The position numbers and the translations under genes are program-made. A stretch of 14,261 nucleotides of DNA from an uncultured Hyphomicrobiales bacterium (GTDB lineage: Bacteria > Pseudomonadota > Alphaproteobacteria > Rhizobiales > Beijerinckiaceae), in NCBI GenBank assembly GCA_903918155.1, contig CAIXDD010000154.1:1-14261 (forward strand). Reading direction: 5' to 3'. Shown one piece after another: positions 7,014-12,994 of the stretch (position 1 is its first letter; each line of letters starts with the position of its first letter). The notes below the pieces were generated by a model. It did no database searches, was not told the DNA's origin, and was given only the letters and a program-made list of their open reading frames with translations.

Positions 7014-7964
7014 GTGTCGCAACCACATCGCATCGACATTCATCATCACTTCCTGCCGCCCGACCACATGCGGCGCGAGGCCGAGCGCGTGCGCGACGCT
7101 CACGCGACGCCGCGCGAGGACCTGCTGTCATGGACGCCGCGCAAGGCGCTCGACATGATGGACGCAAACGGAATCCGCGCCGCCGTCGGCTCCATCTCCA
7201 CGCCCGGCGTCTGGTTCGGCGACGGCGCGCAGGCGCCCGCGCTGGCGCGCGCATGGAACGACTATGCCGCGGAGCTTGCCGCCGCCCATCCCGGCCGCTT
7301 CGGCTTTTTCGCCACGCTTCCCCTGCCCGCGCGCGAGGCCGCGCTCGCGGAGACCGCTTATGCGCTCGACGCGCTGGGGGCCGACGGACTCGCGCTCTTC
7401 ACCAATTACGAGGGCAAATATCTCGGCGACGACGCTTTCGCCGAGCAGCTCGCCGAATTCGACCGGCGCGGCGCGCTCGTCTATGTGCATCCCACGGCGC
7501 CCGCCTATGGCGCGCCCATCCCCGGGCTTCTGCCGCAGGTGATCGAATTCGCCTTCGAGACGACGCGCGCGATCGTCAGCCTGCTCGTGTCGGGGCGGCT
7601 CGCGCAATTCCCGCGCATCCGCTGGGTGTTTCCGCATTCGGGCGGCTGCGCGCCCATGCTCGCCGGGCGGCTCGATCATCTCCTGGGACGTCCGAAATTC
7701 GCAGAGGCGATTCCGGGCGGCCCGCGCGCCTTCCTGCGAAATCTGCATTTCGATCTTGCAGGGGCGGGATCGCCCGGCGCCCTTGCGGCGCTGCGCCATC
7801 TCATGCCGCCCGAACGCATCCTCTATGGATCGGACGCGCCTTTCGTGAAACCGCAGCAGGGCCTCGCCGAAATGGCGCAGACCCCGTTCAGCGCGCAAGA
7901 GCTGGAGCTGATCGAAACGCGAAACGCCGAGCGCCTGATTCCGCGTCTCGCGCGCAAGGCGTGA
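7014..7964 (+). CDS. Amidohydrolase family protein (amidohydrolase 2, ACMSD-like)
   Basis: A 316-residue metal-dependent TIM-barrel hydrolase or decarboxylase. Metal ligands expected for the ACMSD-like group are all visible: H10-x-H12 in IDIHHHFLPP, H159 in YVHPTAP, H208 in FPHSGG and D274 in YGSDAPF. The family includes 2-amino-3-carboxymuconate-semialdehyde decarboxylase and related benzoate decarboxylases and hydrolases. I chose the GTG at 7014, just before the conserved start; the frame is open back to an ATG at 6888 directly after the regulator stop, but those 42 extra residues are Arg/Lys/Gly-rich and unlike the family. No clear ribosome-binding site supports either start. Its position suggests it processes the HyuAB product or substrate, but it might serve another pathway. 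Confidence 0.88.
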   Translation: MSQPHRIDIHHHFLPPDHMRREAERVRDAHATPREDLLSWTPRKALDMMDANGIRAAVGSISTPGVWFGDGAQAPALARAWNDYAAELAAAHPGRFGFFATLPLPAREAALAETAYALDALGADGLALFTNYEGKYLGDDAFAEQLAEFDRRGALVYVHPTAPAYGAPIPGLLPQVIEFAFETTRAIVSLLVSGRLAQFPRIRWVFPHSGGCAPMLAGRLDHLLGRPKFAEAIPGGPRAFLRNLHFDLAGAGSPGALAALRHLMPPERILYGSDAPFVKPQQGLAEMAQTPFSAQELELIETRNAERLIPRLARKA

Positions 7965-7973
7965 TCCCGTAAC

Positions 7974-8004
7974 GGCGCGCGCGCATGCAAGGAACGCGCG
8001 CGCC
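7974..8004. terminator. Strong hairpin between convergent genes (bidirectional terminator candidate)
   Basis: GGCGCGCGCG (7974-7983) and CGCGCGCGCC (7995-8004) form a perfect 10-bp inverted repeat with an 11-base loop. It lies exactly between the ends of the amidohydrolase (plus) and hemerythrin (minus) genes. No T run follows on either strand, so termination would not be of the classic intrinsic type. Confidence 0.5.
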
Positions 8005-8018
8005 AGAGGGCGCGGCGC

Positions 8019-8573
8019 TTAAGGCGTCGATCCCGTCACGCCGCTCATCGCGCGCGCATATTCGCCCACCAGCAACGCGGCGGGATAGAGCACCTGCTCC
8101 TCCATCTCCGCATGGCCCGTGATCATCTCGGCCAATTCCGCGACATCGTCCTTCTTCTCCTGCGCGGCCGCCTCGCGCATATCCTTGAGCGCAGCGGAAA
8201 TCTGCTTGTGCTCGGCGAGCATGCCGTCGAGTTCGGCGCGGAAGGAGTCGGTTCGCCTGATCAAATCCTCGCGCAGCCCGGCCGGCACGGCGGCGCCCTT
8301 TCGTGTGAGGGTTTCCAGCGCGCCCAATTGCGGCAGCGCGAAGCGCTCCTCTTTTTCGAAATGCGGCTTCAGGACCGCCATGGCGCGCTTGGCGGCTTCG
8401 CCCGTCTTGCCGCCGGCCTTGGTGGCGGCCTCAAGCGACTCGAACAAGTCGTGATGCTCGGCCTGCAGCGCCTTGGGAATGGCAAGCGTCGGCGCCGGCG
8501 TTTGCGCCGACGCCAGCGCGACCGTCGCAAGCACCATGGCGGCGGAAAGCGTGCAGCTCACGGAAAGGGACAT
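8019..8573 (-). CDS. Exported hemerythrin-domain protein
   Basis: A 184-residue protein with a signal peptide (hydrophobic segment at about residues 8-21, likely cleavage after ALASA, residue 23) followed by a four-helix hemerythrin/HHE-type domain. Candidate di-iron ligands are H40/H41 with E45, H71 and E75 (HFEKE), H122 (EHKQI) and H154 and E158 (HAEMEE), in the usual order of the fold. Hemerythrin-like proteins bind oxygen or nitric oxide or take part in iron and redox sensing; most bacterial ones are cytoplasmic, so export to the periplasm is worth noting. The ATG has GGAGG five bases upstream. It stands alone, converging on the amidohydrolase gene and diverging from the next gene. The domain call rests on ligand spacing and is good; the role is unknown. 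Confidence 0.8.
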   Translation of the reverse strand: MSLSVSCTLSAAMVLATVALASAQTPAPTLAIPKALQAEHHDLFESLEAATKAGGKTGEAAKRAMAVLKPHFEKEERFALPQLGALETLTRKGAAVPAGLREDLIRRTDSFRAELDGMLAEHKQISAALKDMREAAAQEKKDDVAELAEMITGHAEMEEQVLYPAALLVGEYARAMSGVTGSTP

Positions 8574-8623
8574 GATGGCCTCCGGAAGTCGTCGAGGGAG
8601 AGCGGCGAGAGGTGGATGGAAAA

Positions 8624-8652
8624 ATTATCATCGGCGCCGGCCGTGGAAAAAC
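8624..8652 (-). promoter_or_regulatory. Weak promoter candidate for the hemerythrin gene
   Basis: GATAAT on the minus strand (8629-8624) matches five of six -10 positions. At 17 bases spacing the upstream hexamer is GTTTTT, a poor -35. Transcription from here would leave a leader of about 44 bases. Support is the -10 box only. Confidence 0.28.
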
Positions 8653-8767
8653 GATCTTCCGACGTAGGAGTTCAGCGACGCGCGCTTTGGGCGCTCCTGC
8701 GAAAGAACCGCGCGCGGCGCCGCGATGCGCTTGCGGCGATTCCATTTGTGCGCGCTGGCCTGAATGC

Positions 8768-8796
8768 TTAAGGCTGAAGGCCTCAACGCCTATAAT
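8768..8796 (+). promoter_or_regulatory. Promoter candidate with perfect -10 box for the secreted-protein gene
   Basis: TATAAT (8791-8796) is a perfect -10; 17 bases upstream is TTAAGG, a weak -35. The expected start near 8803 leaves only about 10 bases before the ATG at 8813. TTAAGGC (8768-8774) and GCCTCAA (8780-8786) form a near-perfect inverted repeat over the -35 and spacer and could be an operator. Confidence 0.5.
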
Positions 8797-8812
8797 TGAA
8801 GAGACATATTGA

Positions 8813-9466
8813 ATGAGAAAAGCGCTGCTCCTGGCCCTCGTCGCCTTCGCTCCCCAAGCTTTGGCCGCCGAAACGCCGGCTGAATTGCGGGGTCAGTTCA
8901 TCTACCCAAGCGATCCCGAAGCCTGCAAATATCAAAACTACGCCCTGACCGTCACGGCGTCCGTGATCGAGGCCAATGAATTCGCCTGCAAGGTGAACCG
9001 CGTCTCGCGTCAGGGCGCCGATTATGTGGTCAACGCCACCTGCAGCTCGGAAGACGGCAGGGCGACGAAGAACATGAAAATGCGGGTCGAGGGCGGCGCG
9101 CTCGTCATGGGCGCCACGCGTTATCTGCGCTGCGACGGCGCAAAGCCTGCGGCGGCCGCGGTCTCCACGCCCGTCGAAAGCGCGCAGCCGGCGGCGGCGC
9201 CTGCGCCGGAGGGCGCGCCGAAGCTTCCCGGCGTCTGCCGCGACGACGATCTCAAGGGCGGCCCGAAGAAGATCTACGCCGATGCGGCGCTCAAGCGGGT
9301 CAGCAAGGATCACGACAGTTCGGGCATGGGGTTTCTTCCCCAACAAGCCATCGTGGCGGGCATTCATCCCGCCTTTCGCGGAACGATCTTCTCCTTGCGC
9401 ACCGGCCGCGACGCGCCCGGCGTGTTTTATGTGAACGCGAACGAATGGCGCGGTCTCTGCCAGTAA
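8813..9466 (+). CDS. Secreted two-domain protein of unknown function, six cysteines
   Basis: I do not recognise this 217-residue protein. It has a clear signal peptide (MRKALLLALVAFAPQALA, cleavage after residue 18). The mature part divides into an N-terminal region (19-108) with four cysteines (C38, C59, C77, C107), a flexible Ala/Pro-rich linker (about 109-139) and a C-terminal region (140-217) with two cysteines (C142, C216). The even count suggests disulfides in the periplasm or outside the cell. The C-terminal part contains YADAALKRVSKDHDSSGMGF and a FYVNANEWRGLC end. No strong Shine-Dalgarno precedes the ATG, although a perfect TATAAT lies 17 bases upstream. It diverges from the hemerythrin gene and converges on tRNA-Glu. 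Coding status is supported by the signal peptide and by alphaproteobacterial codon use. Confidence 0.85.
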   Translation: MRKALLLALVAFAPQALAAETPAELRGQFIYPSDPEACKYQNYALTVTASVIEANEFACKVNRVSRQGADYVVNATCSSEDGRATKNMKMRVEGGALVMGATRYLRCDGAKPAAAAVSTPVESAQPAAAPAPEGAPKLPGVCRDDDLKGGPKKIYADAALKRVSKDHDSSGMGFLPQQAIVAGIHPAFRGTIFSLRTGRDAPGVFYVNANEWRGLCQ

Positions 9467-9485
9467 GGCGGGTCCGCCAAACGTC

Positions 9486-9509
9486 GCTGCGCCGCAGACG
9501 CGGCGCGGC
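9486..9509. repeat. GC-rich hairpin downstream of the secreted-protein gene
   Basis: GCGCCGC (9489-9495) and GCGGCGC (9500-9506) pair around the four-base loop AGAC. The stem extends by one G-U and two further pairs on the plus strand to about 10 bp. It starts 20 bases after the stop codon and may end the plus-strand transcript, though no T run follows. Confidence 0.45.
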
Positions 9510-9517
9510 GGCGCGAT

Positions 9518-9547
9518 CCGCGCGGCCGCAGACCGGGGGCCGCGCGG
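9518..9547. repeat. Strong GC-rich hairpin between the secreted-protein gene and tRNA-Glu
   Basis: CCGCGCGGCC (9518-9527) and GGCCGCGCGG (9538-9547) form a perfect 10-bp stem with a 10-base loop. On the plus strand it is followed by six A, and on the minus strand it is preceded by six T, so it is not a textbook intrinsic terminator in either direction. The T run at 9553-9548, after the tRNA on the minus strand and just beyond the small GCC-GAC-GGC hairpin, may itself end the tRNA transcript. Confidence 0.5.
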
Positions 9548-9575
9548 AAAAAAGAAGCCGTCGGCGATGAAACGA

Positions 9576-9650
9576 TGGCGCGACCTAGGGGAGTCGAACC
9601 CCTCTTTGCTGCGTGAAAGGCAGCCGTCCTAACCGATAGACGAAGGTCGC
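9576..9650 (-). tRNA. tRNA-Glu (anticodon UUC), CCA encoded
   Basis: The minus strand folds as a complete cloverleaf. The 7-bp acceptor stem is GCGACCT with AGGTCGC, and the D arm is GTCT-8-GGAC. The anticodon arm is GCTGC-CTTTCAC-GCAGC with anticodon TTC, followed by a 4-base variable loop. The T arm is AGGGG-TTCGACT-CCCCT. The discriminator base is G, as expected for Glu, and CCA is encoded (9578-9576). It reads GAA and GAG codons. It lies downstream of recJ on the same strand but has its own predicted promoter. Confidence 0.97.
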
Positions 9651-9653
9651 AAT

Positions 9654-9691
9654 GCTCGCTGCGCGGCGCGAGCCGACGCAAGCCGCGTCGG
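9654..9691. repeat. Two inverted repeats in the tRNA-Glu 5' leader region
   Basis: CCGACGC/GCGTCGG (9673-9679 and 9685-9691, 5-base loop) and GCTCGC/GCGAGC (9654-9659 and 9668-9673, 8-base loop) adjoin each other directly upstream of the tRNA 5' end. They would form leader hairpins in a precursor transcript and could affect RNase P processing or read-through from recJ. Confidence 0.35.
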
Positions 9692-9718
9692 TATAGGCGG
9701 GCCGTGCGGGCTTTGCAA
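9690..9718 (-). promoter_or_regulatory. Predicted promoter of tRNA-Glu
   Basis: On the minus strand TTGCAA (9718-9713) and TATACC (9695-9690) are 17 bases apart; each matches four of six consensus positions. The expected start near 9683 gives a leader of about 33 bases before the mature tRNA end at 9650. Confidence 0.45.
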
Positions 9719-9740
9719 GAGCCGCTCTTCGCAAGCCCGC
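9706..9740. terminator. Long hairpin downstream of recJ (terminator candidate)
   Basis: GCGGGCTT-T-GC-AAGAG (9706-9721), loop CCG, and CTCTT-C-GC-AAGCCCGC (9725-9740) form about 15 base pairs with one bulged base on each arm. It begins 28 bases beyond the recJ stop on the minus strand. It lacks a T run and overlaps the predicted tRNA -35 box, so it might separate recJ transcription from the tRNA. Confidence 0.45.
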
Positions 9741-9768
9741 GAGGCTCCCGGATCTCGCTGGGCGCGCT

Positions 9769-11601
9769 TCAGCGCGACCCCTCGGCGGGGGCGGCGTCGA
9801 GCACGCGCATCTGCACCCGCTCCCGTCCGCCCCATGTGTCCAGCGCCAGCGTTCCCGCGACATGCAGCCGCTCGCCCCGCGCCCCCAGAAGCAGCTTGCC
9901 CAGCGGGCCCTCGGCGGCGCGAAAGGCGATGGCGTCGAGCCGCGACCGGTCGCCGGCTTCCAGCCGCAGGCGCACATGGCCGGCGCCGACCACGCCGACA
10001 TCGGCCACCAGATGGGCGGGGAAGGCGAACACCGGCTCCGCATGGCCCGCGCCGAACGGCCCCGCCCGCTCGATCTCCGCCACGAAGTCCGCCCGCGCGC
10101 CGCCCGCCGTCATCGCCGCGTCGATCGCCAGCCCCTGATTGAGCCGGGCGCGCGCCACGTCCTCGCCCATGGCCTCGTCCATAAAGGCGCGGAAATCGCC
10201 CAGCCGCGCCGCGTCGATGGTCAGGCCCGCCGCCATGGCGTGCCCGCCGCCCTTCGCCAGCAAGCCGGTCTCGACCGCCGCGCGCACGGCGCGCCCCAGA
10301 TCCACGCCTGCGATGGAGCGCCCGGAGCCGACGCCCGTAGCGCCGTTCAGCGAGATGGCGAAGGCGGGCCGGCCGAACCGCTCCTTCAGACGCGACGCGA
10401 CCAGGCCCACGATCCCCGGATGCCAGCCCTCGCGCGCGGTCACGATCACGGGCCCGCCCTCGCTCGAACCCAGGCCCATCGCCGCGAGCGCCTCCGCCTC
10501 GGCCTCGGCGACCGCCGCCGCCTCGATGTCCTGACGTTCGCGGTTCAGCCGGTCCAGCTCCTGCGCGATGGCGGCGGCCTCCGCCTCGTCGCGCTGGAGC
10601 AGCAGTTTCGCGCCCAGCGCCGCATCGCCGATGCGCCCGCCCGCATTGATGCGCGGGCCGATGAGAAAACCCAAAGCATAGGCGCGCGGCGGCCCATTGG
10701 CGCCGGCGGCGTCGAACAGGGCGCGCAGGCCCACGCGGGCGCGGGCGCGCATCACCTCAAGCCCGCGCAACACGAAAGCCCGGTTCAGCCCCCGCAGCGG
10801 CGCCACATCCGCCACGGTGGCCAGCGCGACGAGATCGAGCATGGCGAACAGGTCGGGCGCCGGACGCGTCGGCGTCCAGAAATCCACGGCGCGCAGGGCG
10901 CGGTTGAAGCCCACCAGCGCCATGAAGACGACCCCCGCCGCGCATAAATGCCCCAGGCCCGAGAGATCGTCCTGCCGGTTGGGGTTCACGATGGCGAGCG
11001 CGCGGGGCAGATGTTCGGGCGCCTGATGGTGGTCGAACACGATCACGTCGAGGCCAAGCCGATGCGCCTCCTCGAAAGGCTCGTGGCTCGTCACGCCGCA
11101 ATCCACCGTCACCAGCAAAGTGGCGCCGCGTTGCGCCAGCGCGCGGATCGCCTCCGCGTTCGGCCCATAGCCTTCGAAGATCCGGTCGGGAATATGGATG
11201 ATGCTCTCGACGCCGCAGGCGCCGAGGAAATCGCTCAGCAGGGCGGAGGAACAGGCGCCGTCCACGTCGTAATCGCCGAAAATCGCGACCGTCTCGCCGC
11301 GCTCCACGGCATGGACCAGCCGCGCTACGGCGGCGTCCATGTCCACGAGGCAGGACGGGTCCGGCATCAGGCTGCGCAATTTGGGATCGAGGAAATCGAC
11401 GCAATCGTCGCACGCCACGCCCCGGCCGGCGAGCACGCGGGCGAGCGCGTCCGACAGGCCGTGCTGCTGGACCATGGCCTGCGCGAGGGCGCGGCCCTTG
11501 GCGTCCAGCCGGTCGCGCCAGGGGCGGCCGAGGGCCGACCGCTCCACCTTCAGAAAGGCCGGCGGGCCGGCCGAGGTCATGTCTGCGAAAGGCGCGCTCA
11601 T
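9769..11601 (-). CDS. recJ: Single-stranded-DNA-specific exonuclease RecJ
   Basis: A 610-residue 5'-to-3' single-strand DNA exonuclease of the DHH phosphoesterase superfamily, acting in the cytoplasm in RecF-pathway recombination and in mismatch and base-excision repair. Numbered from the ATG at 11601, motif I is D110-Y-D112-V-D114-G, motif II is VTVD167CG, and the DHH motif itself is D190-H191-H192. NPN and LCAAGVVF follow, then INAGGRIGDA (about 318-327). The DHHA1 domain signature GGGHAMAAG is at 451-459, and an OB-fold-like C-terminal part follows. All metal-binding residues appear intact and length is typical. The frame is open to a TTG 21 bases upstream and there is another ATG at 11580; no ribosome-binding site decides between them. 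It diverges from the MipA/OmpV gene. Confidence 0.96.
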   Translation of the reverse strand: MSAPFADMTSAGPPAFLKVERSALGRPWRDRLDAKGRALAQAMVQQHGLSDALARVLAGRGVACDDCVDFLDPKLRSLMPDPSCLVDMDAAVARLVHAVERGETVAIFGDYDVDGACSSALLSDFLGACGVESIIHIPDRIFEGYGPNAEAIRALAQRGATLLVTVDCGVTSHEPFEEAHRLGLDVIVFDHHQAPEHLPRALAIVNPNRQDDLSGLGHLCAAGVVFMALVGFNRALRAVDFWTPTRPAPDLFAMLDLVALATVADVAPLRGLNRAFVLRGLEVMRARARVGLRALFDAAGANGPPRAYALGFLIGPRINAGGRIGDAALGAKLLLQRDEAEAAAIAQELDRLNRERQDIEAAAVAEAEAEALAAMGLGSSEGGPVIVTAREGWHPGIVGLVASRLKERFGRPAFAISLNGATGVGSGRSIAGVDLGRAVRAAVETGLLAKGGGHAMAAGLTIDAARLGDFRAFMDEAMGEDVARARLNQGLAIDAAMTAGGARADFVAEIERAGPFGAGHAEPVFAFPAHLVADVGVVGAGHVRLRLEAGDRSRLDAIAFRAAEGPLGKLLLGARGERLHVAGTLALDTWGGRERVQMRVLDAAPAEGSR

Positions 11602-11723
11602 GCTGCATGTTAGCCCGGCCAAGGCCGCGACGGAACGCCGCCGTCGCCGCTCTCCACTGGCGAAATGGGCCGAAGGCTGCTATCGGAGAGCCCATCGGAC
11701 GATCAACGACCGCCAGGAGCCAC

Positions 11724-12575
11724 ATGTCGTCGCCTGCTCGCTCGCCAGCTTTACCGGCGGCTTTTTCGGCCCGCCTGTGCGCCCTTCCCTTGGCGCTCGC
11801 GGCCGCCCTTGGCCCCGCCCTCGCGCAAGCGCCCGCCCCGCTCGCCTCCCCTTTCGGCGGCGACTGGACGGTGACGGTGCGCGGCAATCTGTCGGCCTCG
11901 CCCGAATATCCCGGCTCCGACGGATTGCGCGTCGTTCCCTATCCCAGCCTCGGCCTGCGCCGCGCGGGAACGCCCGAGCGTTTCTCCGCGCCTGACGATC
12001 CGATCTCCTTCGGCCTGCTCGATCTCGGCGCCTTCCGCGCCGGCCCCTCGCTGCGCTATGTCGGCGCGCGCAAGGCCTCCGACCATCCGGAGCTGGCGGG
12101 CCTCGCCAATGTGCCGTGGACGCTGGAGGCCGGCGCCTTCATGGAATTCTGGCCGAGCGAGTTCCTGCGCGCGCGCGTGGACATGCGCTACGGCTTTCGC
12201 GGCCATGAGGGCGTGACCTTCGACATGGCCGCCGACGGCGTTTATCGCGCCGGCGCCTGGACCATGGCAGCCGGCCCTCGTCTGGGCCTCGCCAGCTCGT
12301 CCTATATGAACGCCTTTTTCGGCGTCTCGGCGGCGGAGGCTTTCGCCAATCCCACGATCGCGCAGGCCTTCGACGCGGAAGGCGGGCTGAAATCCGCCGG
12401 CGCCGCCGCCTCGCTGGGCTATCGCTTCTCGCCGCAATGGGCGGCGACGGGCTATGCGCGCTGGGACCGCCTGCTCGGCGCGGCCGCCGACAGCCCGGTT
12501 CCCAAGGCGTTCGGCTCGTTGAACCAGTTCACCTTCGGCGGACAGGTCTCCTATTCCTTCGACGCCCGTTTCTGA
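11724..12575 (+). CDS. MipA/OmpV family outer-membrane protein
   Basis: A 283-residue protein with a signal peptide (cleavage likely after GPALA, residue 34). The mature part is rich in alternating aromatic and small residues of a beta-barrel. It shows the family opening WTVTVRGNLSASPEYPGSDG and a VVPYPSLGLRR strand, then GPSLRYVGARKASDHPELAGL, and ends FGGQVSYSFDARF. The C-terminal Phe is the usual signal for outer-membrane insertion. MipA links murein enzymes in E. coli, while OmpV-like members act as porins or adhesins; which applies here is unknown. The start at 11724 was chosen because AGGAG precedes it by five bases and a signal peptide follows; the open frame extends further back without support. 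Its 3' end overlaps the convergent vsr gene by 25 bp. Confidence 0.88.
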   Translation: MSSPARSPALPAAFSARLCALPLALAAALGPALAQAPAPLASPFGGDWTVTVRGNLSASPEYPGSDGLRVVPYPSLGLRRAGTPERFSAPDDPISFGLLDLGAFRAGPSLRYVGARKASDHPELAGLANVPWTLEAGAFMEFWPSEFLRARVDMRYGFRGHEGVTFDMAADGVYRAGAWTMAAGPRLGLASSSYMNAFFGVSAAEAFANPTIAQAFDAEGGLKSAGAAASLGYRFSPQWAATGYARWDRLLGAAADSPVPKAFGSLNQFTFGGQVSYSFDARF

Positions 12576-12994
12576 GGCGCGTCGCAGACGAAGGCGCGCA
12601 GCCTGCGGGCGAGCGCGTCCTCGTCCCCTGTCCTGATCTCGCATTCCCACACCACGAGCGCGCGCCAGCCCAGCGCGGCGAGTTCGGCGAGCGCGCGCGC
12701 GTCGCGGGCCCGGTTGCGGGCGATTTTCTCGCGCCAATAATCGGAATTGGTCTTGGGCGCACGCGCGCCGCGCGCGCACTCATGCCCGTGCCAGAAACAT
12801 CCATGCGCGAAAATGGCCGCTTTCGCGCCGACATAGGCGATGTCGGGGCGCCCGGGCACGTCCTTGCGATGCAGGCGATAGCCCGGCGCGAAGCCGCGCA
12901 GCAACCGGCGGAGGGCGCGCTCGGGCCCCGTGTCGCGCCCGCGCACCGCAGCCATGACGGCCGAGCGCTGCGGGCTCGGCGCTTCCGGCTTCAC
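12551..12994 (-). CDS. vsr: Very short patch repair endonuclease Vsr
   Basis: A 147-residue mismatch endonuclease that nicks 5' of the T in T:G mismatches produced by deamination of 5-methylcytosine at sites of its partner methyltransferase. The numbering happens to match E. coli Vsr: E25, the metal-binding D51 in PGRPDI, H64, W68 and H69 in AHGCFWHGHEC, and the structural zinc ligands C66, H71, C73 and C118 (in VVWEC). Residue 63 is Ala where E. coli has Thr; as that position binds metal through its backbone, activity should be kept. It starts with GTG inside the GTGA overlap with the methyltransferase stop, so the two are translationally coupled. Its end overlaps the convergent MipA/OmpV gene. 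Confidence 0.95.
   Translation of the reverse strand: MKPEAPSPQRSAVMAAVRGRDTGPERALRRLLRGFAPGYRLHRKDVPGRPDIAYVGAKAAIFAHGCFWHGHECARGARAPKTNSDYWREKIARNRARDARALAELAALGWRALVVWECEIRTGDEDALARRLRAFVCDAPQKRASKE

Noticed and set aside
8612..8812. Small plus-strand open frame of 66 codons between the hemerythrin and secreted-protein genes
   Set aside because: It overlaps the predicted promoters of both neighbours, is Arg-rich and has no family-like content.
9576..9650. tRNA-Glu as an integration site of a mobile element
   Set aside because: No integrase, direct repeat of the tRNA end or phage-like gene is present nearby; both flanks look like ordinary core genes.
9862..10947. A 361-codon plus-strand open frame inside recJ
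   Set aside because: It is a shadow of recJ with no motif or ribosome-binding site; recJ has every catalytic motif in its own frame.
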